DNA of 64,000 nucleotides from contig JADGRO010000031.1 of the NCBI GenBank assembly GCA_017880905.1, positions 1-64,000 on the forward strand. The letters run 5' to 3'. Positions 8,299 to 16,802 of this stretch are shown here, piece by piece. The notes beneath the pieces are model-generated. The model searched no databases, was not told the DNA's origin, and worked only from the letters and a program-made list of their open reading frames with translations. The DNA comes from Methylotenera sp. (GTDB lineage: Bacteria > Pseudomonadota > Gammaproteobacteria > Burkholderiales > Methylophilaceae). The translations under genes and the position numbers were made by a program. Each line of letters starts with the position of its first letter. Position 1 is the first letter of the stretch.

Positions 8299-8922
8299 TT
8301 AGCGGCGGTAATTGCTATTGAGCATCAACGCGAGTTGCAGCCTATCTTTAGCTTTTAAGCACTCAAAAGTAGCGGCTAGATGCGCTTTTACTGTGCGTTC
8401 TGTTATTTTTAGAATGCGCGCTATTTCTTTGTTGCTCAATCCTTTAGCGGCCTCTATTGCAACATCTTTTTGGCGCTTGGTTAATTGAGCCAGTAAACTT
8501 TCTACATGCTTTGGCTGATTGCCCACCAGCCTTGCAGAAACTTCAATAAGACGTTTTAGAAGCTCGTTCCCTAGCCATAACCCACCATGGCTAATCACCG
8601 TTTTAATTTCTTTTAGCACCTCTGGGGCAGAGTACGCATGGCAATAGCCAACCGCACCCAAACTTAAAGCATGCAGAGCTTCAGCCTGTATTGGTGCATT
8701 CGCCAACACAACGATTTTTGCATTTTTATAATCTTTTTGAATAAGCACAATGGTATTAGTCAGCCACTGCTGTCTATCTTCATTCATGTGCAACCAGAAT
8801 AGAATCGCTTCATCTTTTTGTGACTTAGTCGGTTTTACATTCGCTGTCAATTTTGCTTTAGGAAAAGCTTCTACCCAACTGATTAAGGCCGTACTTAGCG
8901 GTGATATAAAAATATCTTGCAT
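8299..8922 (-). CDS. LuxR/NarL-type regulator with degenerate receiver domain
   Basis: About 207 residues. The N-terminal part (1-125) has the general pattern of a receiver domain (KIVVLAN, LGAVGYCHAYSAPEVL near the C-terminal end) but lacks the usual acidic pocket and a clear phospho-acceptor Asp. The C-terminal part (about 140-205) is a LuxR helix-turn-helix (LTKRQKDVAIEAAKGLSNKEIARIL, split here as two motifs: LTKRQKDV and LSNKEIARIL). The ATG at 8922 is preferred over an adjacent TTG at 8925. It lies 17 bases after lapC on the same strand, so it is probably the last gene of a lapB-lapC-regulator operon. A phosphorylation-independent regulator of this locus is the simplest reading. Its target is not visible. 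Confidence 0.8.
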   Translation of the reverse strand: MQDIFISPLSTALISWVEAFPKAKLTANVKPTKSQKDEAILFWLHMNEDRQQWLTNTIVLIQKDYKNAKIVVLANAPIQAEALHALSLGAVGYCHAYSAPEVLKEIKTVISHGGLWLGNELLKRLIEVSARLVGNQPKHVESLLAQLTKRQKDVAIEAAKGLSNKEIARILKITERTVKAHLAATFECLKAKDRLQLALMLNSNYRR

Positions 8923-8939
8923 CAATTTTTTCTTACAAT

Positions 8940-10352
8940 TTATCGTTCGCTAAAGGCGTAAGATTTAGCTTTAAGCACTGGTTTCAGCAAATAGGAAAGT
9001 ATGGTTTTTTTGCCTGTCAAAATATCCACTTGCGCAACCATGCCCGGAATGATCGGCAAACCCTTGCCCAAGCTATTTTGCAAAGTGCGCACACGTACTA
9101 AATAATAGGCGTTGCCTTTTTCGTCTACCGTTGAATTGGCTGCGATACTTTCCACTACCGCATCTAAAGTGCCATAAATGGTGTAATCGTATGCGGTTAA
9201 TTTAACGATCGCGGGCTGATTTGGGCGTAAAAATGCAATGTCTTTAATTTGCACTTTAGTTTCTAACACCAAGACTTCATCAGTCGGAACCAGCTCCAAC
9301 ACCTCTTTACCTGGCTGTATCACTCCGCCGATCGTATTAAAAAACAAGCGGCTCACCTTACCATTGACAGGTGATTTTAGTGTGGCTTGCTTAACTTTAT
9401 CACTTAGCCCGATACTAGATTCACCAAGGCTATCTAGTTTAGCCGTTGTCTCATTAAGTTCACCGCGCACTTTACTGCGAAAACCTTGTTCCGATTCGGC
9501 AATTTTGCGCTTTGCCTCGCTGATTGAAGATTGAATGCGGCTGATTTGTGCTTTAGATTGATCAATCTCACCTTTTGCCCTAGTGGCTTCGCGCTCTAAT
9601 TTTAAAATATCAATCTCAGATACCGCGCCACTGGCTAATAATGGCTTATTAGCGGCGAGCTCTTTGTTGGCTGAATCATAAGTTTTTTCAGCAGTATCTT
9701 TTTTTGATTGCACTTCAAGCAGTTCTTTTTCACGCTGCTCCATTTGATCGCGTGCAATATTCACAATTGAGTCTAACTCCTCGCGGCTAGTAGTATATAA
9801 AGCGTTTTCCTGCTCATACAGCTGTGGGTTATCTTTCTTAACTTCGGCCGGAGGTGAAAAAGCAGTTCCTTCCGCCAGCGCTTTTAAACGGGCTTGCTTA
9901 GCCAATAACGCTAAATACTGTCCCTGATTCTCTCGTAATGACGATTCTGCACGTGTTTCATCAATTTTAATAAGCGGCATGCCCACTTTAACCACGTCGC
10001 CTTCTCTTACCAAAATTTCAGACACAATACCCCCATCGAGCGATTGAATCACTTGCACTTGACGTGATGGAATAACCCTACCCTCGCCGCGCGTCACTTC
10101 ATCCACCTTGGCAAACCAAGCCCATATCAGCACTGCAATTAAAATAGCCAAAATACAGTACAACAGCTTTTTTGCCCTAAGTGGCGCTTGTTCTAAAATG
10201 GCCAAATCAGCCTCTTCATGCCAAGCCAAGTTATCTCGCGTTTCAGTAGGAACAGCGCGATCCACCATGTAATAAATCGGCTTGGTCAACCACGATTGGC
10301 TTTTAATAAACTTGTTAAAAGCACCTAACTTTTGAAATAAACTTTCACTCAT
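8940..10352 (-). CDS. lapC: LapC-type HlyD-family membrane fusion protein
   Basis: A 470-residue periplasmic adaptor for a type I secretion system. A cytoplasmic N-terminus (1-55) is followed by one transmembrane helix (about 63-83), a biotinyl-lipoyl-like half (GDVVKVGMPLIKID), a long coiled coil (about 150-310) and the second lipoyl/beta-barrel half (SPVNGKVSRL, then VIQPGKEVLELVP). The length and layout match the adaptors paired with LapB. It lies 27 bases after lapB. It should join LapB to an outer-membrane TolC-like channel, which is not in this window. Confidence 0.92.
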   Translation of the reverse strand: MSESLFQKLGAFNKFIKSQSWLTKPIYYMVDRAVPTETRDNLAWHEEADLAILEQAPLRAKKLLYCILAILIAVLIWAWFAKVDEVTRGEGRVIPSRQVQVIQSLDGGIVSEILVREGDVVKVGMPLIKIDETRAESSLRENQGQYLALLAKQARLKALAEGTAFSPPAEVKKDNPQLYEQENALYTTSREELDSIVNIARDQMEQREKELLEVQSKKDTAEKTYDSANKELAANKPLLASGAVSEIDILKLEREATRAKGEIDQSKAQISRIQSSISEAKRKIAESEQGFRSKVRGELNETTAKLDSLGESSIGLSDKVKQATLKSPVNGKVSRLFFNTIGGVIQPGKEVLELVPTDEVLVLETKVQIKDIAFLRPNQPAIVKLTAYDYTIYGTLDAVVESIAANSTVDEKGNAYYLVRVRTLQNSLGKGLPIIPGMVAQVDILTGKKTILSYLLKPVLKAKSYAFSER

Positions 10353-10379
10353 ATTATTTTTCCGTACATTGCAGTTTGG

Positions 10380-12605
10380 TCATAGTGCTTTGGCAATCTT
10401 GCCCGTGCGCAACGCTTCAATCACTTGGTCTTTAGGGCCATCCGCCACTACTCTGCCAGAATCGACTACAATAATACGATTGGCTAAATCAAATAGCGTT
10501 GAACGATGCGTAATGAGTACCACTGTTTTACCAATTGACGCATCCTTCAAGCGATTTTTTACCGCCTCTTCAGTAGAATGGTCCATCGCGCTTGTCGGTT
10601 CATCCAGCAAAATGATGCTTGGTTTGGTAATCAAAGCTCGGGCAATACCAACGCCTTGTTTTTGGCCTCCCGAGAGCGTTTCTCCACGTTCGCCCACCAA
10701 TAAATCAAAACCTTTAGGGTGACCATTGATAAAATCATCGATGCCGCCTGCATGTGCTGCGGCCAGTACCGTAGCGTCATCCGCATGCGGTGAGGCAATT
10801 GTTAAATTCTCACGCATCGTGCCGTAAAACAATTGTGTATCTTGCTGTACATAGCCCACACAGCGGCGTAATTCGGCAGAGTCAATTTGGCGGGTGTCAA
10901 CGCCGTCGATCAAAATCGAACCCTCTGTAGGTTGATAAAGCCCAAGTATAAGCTTGTGTATGGTCGTTTTGCCTGAGCCCATACGCCCCAACAAAGCCAC
11001 ACGCTCGCCCGCTTTAATCTTAAACGAAACTTTGGTTAAGGCACTTTCTTCAGCGCCAGGATAATTAAAACTTACTTCTCTGAACTCTATGTCGCCGTTA
11101 AAAGAGGGGCGCGATAAAAAGTTAGAATCAAGTGGCCGCTCCACTGGCTTTTCCATAATGGCATTTAAAGATTCTAGTGATGTAGAGGCGGTATGGTATT
11201 GCGTGAGCAAGCCAGCTGTTTGCGAAATAGGCACCAGCGCGCGTGAAGCAAGCATGGTGCTTGCTATCAAGCCGCCCATAGTAAGCTCGCCATTGGTCAC
11301 CAAATACACGCCCAGCAGCACCAGTGAAACCGTGGTAATTTGTTGAATAGCATTAGAGCCATTATTGATAGATTGTGACAATAACTTTAATTTACTGCCT
11401 ACTTCAGTTAAAAAGCTAGCGCTATGCTCCCACTTACGTTGCATAGCACCTTCAATACCAAGTGCTTTTACAGTTTCTAAGCCTACTAAACTTTCTATCA
11501 AAGTGGCATTACGTGCCGCACTGGCGCGATACATGGTTTCTGAAAGTTCATGCATTTTGGTTTGTACACTAAATGCGTACACTAGCATAACAATGCCGCC
11601 AAGAATCACCGGGATCACCATGGGCAAGGAAATCCAAGCCATTACTGCAATAAAAATAATCCCGAATGGCACGTCAATCAAGGTAGTAACGGTAGCAGAA
11701 GTGATGAAATCGCGCACACTTTCGAATGAGCGTAAATTACTGGCGAGCGAGCCCACTGAGTTAGGCCGTAGCTCTAAGCGAGTGCCTAACACTTGCTCCA
11801 TTATGCGTGCGCTTAGTTTCACATCAATACGCGTACTGGCCCAATCGAGAAAATAACCGCGCATGGTACGCAAAATTAAATCGCCAATTACAATAATTGA
11901 AACGCCAATTGCCATCACCCAAAGCGTTTCTATGGAACGGTTTGGCACCACTCGGTCGTACACATTCATGGTAAACATAGGCATAGCTAGCGCGAATATA
12001 TTCACCATAAATGCCGCCACCATTACATCGCGATAAATACGGCGATTTTCGGCTAATGTGCCCCAAAACCAATGTTTTAGACGTACCTTACCCACTGCTG
12101 GCGCACGTTTATCAAATACATATTTGGGTTTTGTAACAATCAGGTAACCTGTGTATTGCGCCATAATTTCTTCTAAAGGTACTGCCACTTCTGCATCGCC
12201 AAGTTCGGGGTATATCACGCTTGCAACTTTTGCTTTTATGTCAACGCCTGTTAGCATGCAGGCTTCGTCATTTTTTAACAGTAAGGTAACTGGCAGAAAT
12301 TCTGTACGAATTAGGTTAAGCGGTTTTTTGAGCGTGGTAACAGCAAGGTTTGCACGCTCGGCCGCACGTTTAAACAATGCAGGCGTCATTTTACCGTTAC
12401 GTAAAGGTAAGCCCGCAGTGAGGGCATCTTTGGTGGTCGCCACTTGATGAGTACGACAGGCCAGCAACAAACAACCCAATAGCGAATCACTCACATTAGG
12501 TTGGTTTTGGGTCAGCTGGGCCAATTCAATATTCTCTGGCTCAACGTTTTCCCGCGCTCTATTTTCCAACGTTATATTTTCGGGGCTTATTTTATCTAAG
12601 CTCAT
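10380..12605 (-). CDS. lapB: LapB-type type I secretion ABC exporter
   Basis: About 741 residues. An N-terminal C39-peptidase-like domain (about 40-165) has no catalytic Cys in the usual place, so it probably binds substrate rather than cuts it. Six-helix ABC transmembrane domain (about 185-480). ATPase domain (about 510-740) with Walker A LGRMGSGKTT, signature LSGGQKQ and Walker B IILLDEPTSAMD. The ATG at 12605 is preferred to the GTG directly before it (12608). It exports the giant adhesin across the inner membrane together with LapC. The first 40 residues are unusually rich in repeated ENI/ENRA/ENV segments, a low-complexity lead not needed for the fold. Confidence 0.93.
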   Translation of the reverse strand: MSLDKISPENITLENRARENVEPENIELAQLTQNQPNVSDSLLGCLLLACRTHQVATTKDALTAGLPLRNGKMTPALFKRAAERANLAVTTLKKPLNLIRTEFLPVTLLLKNDEACMLTGVDIKAKVASVIYPELGDAEVAVPLEEIMAQYTGYLIVTKPKYVFDKRAPAVGKVRLKHWFWGTLAENRRIYRDVMVAAFMVNIFALAMPMFTMNVYDRVVPNRSIETLWVMAIGVSIIVIGDLILRTMRGYFLDWASTRIDVKLSARIMEQVLGTRLELRPNSVGSLASNLRSFESVRDFITSATVTTLIDVPFGIIFIAVMAWISLPMVIPVILGGIVMLVYAFSVQTKMHELSETMYRASAARNATLIESLVGLETVKALGIEGAMQRKWEHSASFLTEVGSKLKLLSQSINNGSNAIQQITTVSLVLLGVYLVTNGELTMGGLIASTMLASRALVPISQTAGLLTQYHTASTSLESLNAIMEKPVERPLDSNFLSRPSFNGDIEFREVSFNYPGAEESALTKVSFKIKAGERVALLGRMGSGKTTIHKLILGLYQPTEGSILIDGVDTRQIDSAELRRCVGYVQQDTQLFYGTMRENLTIASPHADDATVLAAAHAGGIDDFINGHPKGFDLLVGERGETLSGGQKQGVGIARALITKPSIILLDEPTSAMDHSTEEAVKNRLKDASIGKTVVLITHRSTLFDLANRIIVVDSGRVVADGPKDQVIEALRTGKIAKAL

Positions 12606-12745
12606 CACTTCAACCTGTTAAAATTGTCATTTAATGTAATGTATCAACATTTGGCAATAACTACAATGTTTTACATAACATTACTGCATTTTATGAGTAA
12701 GCTTTGTACCAAAAAGAGCAATAATTCATAGGGTATTCGAGAGAT

Positions 12746-12819
12746 TGGAGGCGCGAGCCGGAGTCGAACCGGCCTAAACGGCTTTGCAGGCCGCGGCATA
12801 ACCGCTTTGCTATCGCGCC
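12746..12819 (-). tRNA. tRNA-Cys (GCA)
   Basis: Read on the minus strand this gives a full cloverleaf of 74 bases: acceptor GGCGCGA/TCGCGCC, anticodon loop CTGCAAA with anticodon GCA, a GGTTCGACTCC T-arm and an encoded CCA (12746-12748). It follows tRNA-Gly, as in the pgsA-glyW-cysT order of many proteobacteria. Confidence 0.97.
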
Positions 12820-12913
12820 ATTCATGTTTAATTTATAACATGGCAATTAAACAAGTTATTTGAAACTAAAACGGCGAAAGCATGCGTGCATTCGCCGTAA
12901 TTAATTATAGTAC

Positions 12914-12989
12914 TGGAGCGGGAAACGAGGCTCGAACTCGCGACCTCAACCTTGGCAAGGTTGCGCTCTACCAGCTGAGCTATTCCCGC
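12914..12989 (-). tRNA. tRNA-Gly (GCC)
   Basis: Minus-strand cloverleaf of 76 bases: acceptor GCGGGAA/TTCCCGC, D-arm AGCTCAGCTGGTAGAGC, anticodon loop TTGCCAA (GCC), T-arm GAGTTCGAGCCTC and encoded CCA (12914-12916). It lies 96 bases after pgsA on the same strand and is probably cotranscribed. Confidence 0.97.
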
Positions 12990-13085
12990 GTTAAGAAGCG
13001 AGCATTTTAGCGATTTTTGGGCTGGTGTCAAGGTAGAAACCTGCGTTTACATTAATATTATTGCTTACTATTTTCATCAAAAATG

Positions 13086-13688
13086 TTAATTAATCGACTT
13101 TTTAATGGTAGGCCACGCCACTTTTAAGTAGTAACCCATTGAAACCAATGTTAAAAACGCAGCAAAAATAATCAAAATTTGCCCAACAAATTTGGTGTTA
13201 AATGCGCCCAAAAAACCTAAATTTAGGTTGTCATAGTAAAGCAGCAATAAAATCGCCAACATTTGTGCGGCAGTTTTAACTTTGCCAATTATAGCAACGC
13301 CTACGCTGCTGCTTTTGCCTAATCCTGCCATCCATTCACGTAGCGCGCTAATGGCAATTTCACGACCAATAATGATAAGTGTAACCACGGCGCCTGCGCG
13401 ATGAAATTCCACCAGCACAATCAGCGCTGCAGCCACCATCAGCTTATCGGCTACCGGGTCTAAAAAAGCGCCAAAACTAGAGGTTTGATTAAACTTGCGC
13501 GCCCAAAAACCATCCAGCCAATCAGTAAACGAGGCCAGCGCAAATATGCTTGCCGCAGCCACGTTCAAGGTGTGCGTGGGCAATATACCCAGCGCATATA
13601 AATTATGCGGCAAATAAAAAATGCCGACAAATACCGGGATAAGCGCAATGCGCAGCACGGTTAAAATATTGGGTATGTTCCATAGCAT
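13086..13688 (-). CDS. pgsA: CDP-diacylglycerol--glycerol-3-phosphate 3-phosphatidyltransferase
   Basis: Makes phosphatidylglycerophosphate from CDP-diacylglycerol and glycerol 3-phosphate, the committed step to phosphatidylglycerol. A 200-residue membrane protein with about four to six helices. The CDP-alcohol phosphatidyltransferase signature D-G-x2-A-R-x8-G-x3-D-x3-D is present (DWLDGFWARKF, then GAFLDPVAD). It begins 3 bases after the uvrC stop, so the two are translationally close, and it is followed by tRNA-Gly and tRNA-Cys. Confidence 0.96.
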   Translation of the reverse strand: MLWNIPNILTVLRIALIPVFVGIFYLPHNLYALGILPTHTLNVAAASIFALASFTDWLDGFWARKFNQTSSFGAFLDPVADKLMVAAALIVLVEFHRAGAVVTLIIIGREIAISALREWMAGLGKSSSVGVAIIGKVKTAAQMLAILLLLYYDNLNLGFLGAFNTKFVGQILIIFAAFLTLVSMGYYLKVAWPTIKKSIN

Positions 13689-13691
13689 AAT

Positions 13692-15491
13692 TTAATGTAA
13701 GGCTTCGTAAATGATTTGTGCGAGATTTTTGCTGACGCCATCGACTTGCGCAAGTTCGTCTATGCTAGCACTTTTTACACCATCTAAGCCACCAAAGCGC
13801 GTTAATAAGGCTTTTCGGCGTTTTGCGCCTATGCCCGCAATATCCTCCAAACTCGAGGTAATACGTGCCTTTGCGCGCTTGGCACGATGCCCGGTAATGG
13901 CGAATCGGTGCGCTTCATCACGAATTTGTTGCAACAAATGCAAACCGATATTGTCGGTCGGCAAATTTAGCATTTCCCCCGAATCAGAAAATATCATGGT
14001 CTCTAACCCTGGTCTGCGTTCTTCGCCTTTAGCGATGCCTACCATCAGAATATCCTCCAAACCTACTTCTTGCATCACCTCAATCGCCACGCCCAATTGG
14101 CCTTTGCCGCCATCGATAAATACCAAATCTGGCCTTTTACCCTCTCCCGCCGCTACTTTCTTATAGCGCCGTGTCAACACATCGCGCATTGCCGCGTAAT
14201 CATCCCCTGGCGTAATGCCGGTGATGTTATAGCGGCGGTATTCGCTATTTTGCAAGTTACCTTTATCAAACACCACGCAGCTCGCCACCGTCGCCTCGCC
14301 CATGGTGTGACTTATATCAAAACATTCAATACGCTCAACATTTTCAGGTAAATTCAAGGCCTCGCGTAGCGCCAATAGTCGCGCTGCTTGGTTGTGAGAT
14401 GCCTGCTGTTGCTGTGTCAACGCCAATTCCGCATTGGTTTGTGCCATTTTCAGCCAAACACGCTTATCACCGATAGAATTAGTAATAATTTTAATTTTGC
14501 GGCCAGCTCGCTCACTAAAAGCGAGCTCGAAGGTTTTTGTATCAACCTCCGTGCCACATACAATCATCGGTGGTGTGTTTTGCGCCACGTAATGTTGCGT
14601 TAAAAATGCTTCAACTGTTTCTGTTAATTCTGCATCTTGCGTATTTTTTGGAAAAAAGCTTTTATCGCCCAAATGTCGCCCGCCGCGTATCATCACTAAG
14701 TTAATGCAATGCTGACCCTTTACCTCGGCGCAAGCGATTACGTCTGCGTCCGAAACACTAAAATCACTCACAAACTGCTTGGCCTGCACTTGGCGTAGCG
14801 CCTGTATGCGGTCGCGGAACACCGTCGCCATTTCATATTCCTGATTGGCTGCCGCCGTGTTCATTTTATCGCCCAGTGCATTCATCACCTCGTTAGTTTT
14901 ACCTTCTAAAAACATCGCAGCGTGGTTCACATCGTGCGTGTAATCATCTGCCGAGATAAAACCCACGCAAGGCGCGGTACAACGCTCAATTTGGTACTGC
15001 AAACAAGGTCGTGAACGGTTCGCAAACACGGTATTCTCGCAAGTGCGCAGCTTAAACACTTTTTGTAACAACTGAATACTCTCTCGCACCGCCACGCTAT
15101 TGGGGAAAGGCCCGAAATATTGGTTGCCTTTTTTTTGTGCGCCACGATGAAATGCCAAGCGCGAGAATTTGTCATTAGTCAGTGTAATGTATGGGTACGA
15201 TTTATCGTCGCGAAACAACACGTTATAGCGCGGCATCAAGCCTTTAATCAGGTTGTTTTCCAGCAACAAAGCTTCAGCTTCGTTGTGGGTGACGGTGGTC
15301 TCGATTTTGGTGATATTACTCACCATCATCCGCGTACGCGGACTTGGCAGATTTTTGTTGAAATAGCTTGAAACGCGCTTTTTTAAATCCTTCGCCTTGC
15401 CCACATAAATCACCTCCTCCGAGGCATTAATCATACGATACACGCCCGGCAGATTAGGCAGATTTTTTAAGATAGGTTTGGGGTCGAACAT
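13692..15491 (-). CDS. uvrC: excinuclease ABC subunit C
   Basis: Makes the dual incision in nucleotide excision repair with UvrA and UvrB. 599 residues, near the usual 610. GIY-YIG nuclease at 13-95 (GVYRM, then IYVGKAKDLKKRV); UVR motif around 200-235 (YEMATVFRDRIQAL); RNase H-like C-terminal nuclease (DISHTMGEA, VFIDGGKGQL); tandem helix-hairpin-helix at 545-595 (IAGIGAKRRKALL, VDGVSKNLAQ). A strong housekeeping call with standard gene order before pgsA. Confidence 0.98.
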   Translation of the reverse strand: MFDPKPILKNLPNLPGVYRMINASEEVIYVGKAKDLKKRVSSYFNKNLPSPRTRMMVSNITKIETTVTHNEAEALLLENNLIKGLMPRYNVLFRDDKSYPYITLTNDKFSRLAFHRGAQKKGNQYFGPFPNSVAVRESIQLLQKVFKLRTCENTVFANRSRPCLQYQIERCTAPCVGFISADDYTHDVNHAAMFLEGKTNEVMNALGDKMNTAAANQEYEMATVFRDRIQALRQVQAKQFVSDFSVSDADVIACAEVKGQHCINLVMIRGGRHLGDKSFFPKNTQDAELTETVEAFLTQHYVAQNTPPMIVCGTEVDTKTFELAFSERAGRKIKIITNSIGDKRVWLKMAQTNAELALTQQQQASHNQAARLLALREALNLPENVERIECFDISHTMGEATVASCVVFDKGNLQNSEYRRYNITGITPGDDYAAMRDVLTRRYKKVAAGEGKRPDLVFIDGGKGQLGVAIEVMQEVGLEDILMVGIAKGEERRPGLETMIFSDSGEMLNLPTDNIGLHLLQQIRDEAHRFAITGHRAKRAKARITSSLEDIAGIGAKRRKALLTRFGGLDGVKSASIDELAQVDGVSKNLAQIIYEALH

Positions 15492-15525
15492 GCAAACATT
15501 TTAACACTAGACATTAACAATATCG

Positions 15526-15611
15526 CCGTCATTCTGAGCGTAGCGAAGAATCCATGCTTTTGATTATATTCAAGCCTCGCTCTGGATTCTTCGCTACGCT
15601 CAGAATGACGG
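15526..15611. repeat. perfect 29-bp inverted repeat of a widespread dispersed family
   Basis: Arms 15526-15554 and 15583-15611 are exact reverse complements around a 28-base loop. The arm (CCGTCATTCTGAGCGTAGCG and onward) belongs to the repeats that many bacterial annotations mis-translate as proteins containing HSERSEESR and FFATLRMT; both strings appear here in the minus-strand frame. It sits just upstream of uvrC and could fold into a long hairpin. Confidence 0.85.
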
Positions 15612-15612
15612 A

Positions 15613-15845
15613 ACTTAAATGGTTTTGACTTTAAATCCCCTTGCCGCGCCTTTGGCTTGAGCGGCAGATGGATAAGCGGCGAGGACTGTTTGAGTGCTGA
15701 AAGCACGAGTTCCGCAGCCGCCCAGATGCCGTGCTAAGACCGAAGGAAACAAGCGGCACGGGGTGTCATTTGCTTTGGTTACTTTCCTTTGGACAAGCAA
15801 AGGAAAGTAACTCGCCAGTCGCGCGAAAGCGACCATCCTATAATT
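15613..15845. repeat. repeat-like noncoding patch with a 14-bp hairpin
   Basis: This stretch looks like a second dispersed repeat seen in many proteobacteria. Its minus-strand translation (LLVQRKVTKAN, then TPCRLFPSVLA) is a recurrent false ORF. A perfect 14-bp inverted repeat (15778-15791 with 15798-15811) closes on a 6-base loop. No coding signal of its own. Recognised from memory of similar sequences, not from a search. Confidence 0.55.
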
Positions 15846-15846
15846 G

Positions 15847-16134
15847 CTACTTCCGCTTATTAAGGTCTTCAATAATTGCAGCCATACTACGAACGCCGCT
15901 TGATAACGGAGGTGGGAGAACTTTCTCTAATATTTCCAACCTATCAAAAACTCTTAGAATATTTATAAAATTATCAAACCCACCATTACAGCTTTGCTCG
16001 AATCGCTTATAAGTTCTTGTAGAAACTCCTGCAAGACTTGCCATTTTTTCCTGACTATACCCATTTTTCTTTCGCTCAAACCTGATCCGTGATGCCAAAT
16101 AAGTTTTTAGCTCATCGTTGTCTTTGCTATGCAT
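15847..16134 (-). CDS. small XRE-family helix-turn-helix regulator
   Basis: 95 residues with an N-terminal HTH_3 fold at about 10-65 (RIRFERKKNGYSQEKMA, then LAGVSTRTYKRFEQ) and a basic C-terminal tail. AGGA lies 7 bases before the ATG. Such proteins are often toxin-antitoxin antidotes (HipB-like) or prophage repressors, but no toxin gene is adjacent: downstream is a repeat patch, upstream a 313-base gap. It may be an orphan left after loss of a partner. Confidence 0.8.
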   Translation of the reverse strand: MHSKDNDELKTYLASRIRFERKKNGYSQEKMASLAGVSTRTYKRFEQSCNGGFDNFINILRVFDRLEILEKVLPPPLSSGVRSMAAIIEDLNKRK

Positions 16135-16447
16135 ACAATCATCCTACAAATCATTGAGTAGGCCAATTATGGCACAAAATTATAACTTGTGGACAAACCT
16201 GTGTATAAAATAACAAAAATTGATTGACGCACACAAAATAAAGGCCTAAATTTGCTGCGGAATCACAAAATATAGTGGGTGGATGTGATTGCGGCTCAAT
16301 CCAGTTGAGATGGAAAGAGCCGCGAAAGTACGGTAAAACTGTGTTTAACACGTGAACAAATAGTAGAGCATTTACTAAATGTAAAGCAACATATTTTTGC
16401 TAACTTTCTATTTACTCACTTAATGTCATATATTTAAGGAGTACAAC
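16135..16447. other. AT-rich intergenic region between divergent small genes
   Basis: Lies between the minus-strand XRE gene and the plus-strand 43-codon gene, so it should hold both promoters and perhaps the XRE operator. A 7-bp inverted repeat GCGGCTC (16291-16297) / GAGCCGC (16317-16323) encloses a smaller CTCAA/TTGAG pairing. No reading frame here has recognisable content. Confidence 0.4.
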
Positions 16448-16579
16448 TTGACAAAGCAAGAGCAGTTTCGGGATTCCGGTACTGGGCGGTTTCTGAAAGA
16501 ATCAGACACCAAACGTAAAGATCCAAAAACATGGGAAAAGGAACGTATTACGCATCCTTCACCATCAAAAAAGAAGTAA
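16448..16579 (+). CDS. small basic protein, TTG start (43 residues)
   Basis: TTG at 16448 follows AAGGAG with a 6-base gap, and the frame runs 43 codons to TAA, immediately followed by a good terminator hairpin. The product is very hydrophilic and Lys/Asp/Thr-rich. The segment FRDSGTGRF near the N-terminus resembles small uncharacterised proteins that carry RDSGTGRF-type motifs followed by a PKT box (here DPKTWEKE). Too short and with too rare a start for most gene callers. Function unknown. Ribosome site, motif and terminator together support a real gene. Confidence 0.65.
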   Translation: MTKQEQFRDSGTGRFLKESDTKRKDPKTWEKERITHPSPSKKK

Positions 16580-16591
16580 ATAGCAAGCTGT

Positions 16592-16624
16592 AAAAAAATG
16601 AGGGGCTTCTGCCTCTCATTTTTA
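16592..16624. terminator. bidirectional terminator between convergent small genes
   Basis: AAAAATGAGGGGC pairs with GCCTCTCATTTTT around a TTCT loop with one G-T wobble, with A/T runs on both sides. It terminates the 43-codon gene and overlaps the stop codon of the opposing tautomerase-like gene. Confidence 0.8.
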
Positions 16625-16801
16625 CCCCAACAAACTCCCACCTATCGCCCAATCTTCCATTTCCACCTCTTCAAACACAATATAGGTATAGCTGGGTGGT
16701 TTGTGCGCGTGTTTTTGCAGGGTTTCGGTGATTTCTTTCGCAATTTCTTTTTTCTGTTCTTTGGTAATGCTTCCAGCGAGTTTTACATTAACGTATGGCA
16801 T
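16622..16801 (-). CDS. 4-oxalocrotonate tautomerase-like small protein
   Basis: 59 residues starting MPYVNVKLAG, with Pro directly after the initiator Met as in the tautomerase superfamily, whose N-terminal proline is the catalytic base once Met is removed. A KEQKKEIAKEITETL helix follows. The start lies 1 base after the stop of the uracil-DNA glycosylase gene, so they are probably cotranscribed. The substrate is unknown; family members include 4-OT, DmpI-like and many uncharacterised hexamers. Confidence 0.8.
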   Translation of the reverse strand: MPYVNVKLAGSITKEQKKEIAKEITETLQKHAHKPPSYTYIVFEEVEMEDWAIGGSLLG

Positions 16802-16802
16802 T

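Noticed and set aside
11365-11856. 163-codon plus-strand frame opposite lapB, and similar long frames opposite uvrC, fumA, sdhA and lpdA
   Set aside because: They are antisense shadows of strongly supported genes and have no family features.
12828-13031. 67-codon minus-strand frame
   Set aside because: It lies across the complete tRNA-Gly gene.
15467-15872. Two short minus-strand frames (HSERSEESR type and LLVQRKVTKAN type)
   Set aside because: Both arise from dispersed repeats and match well-known false-ORF patterns.
16151-16351. 66-codon minus-strand frame upstream of the XRE gene
   Set aside because: No ribosome site and low-complexity content; the stretch is more likely a promoter region.
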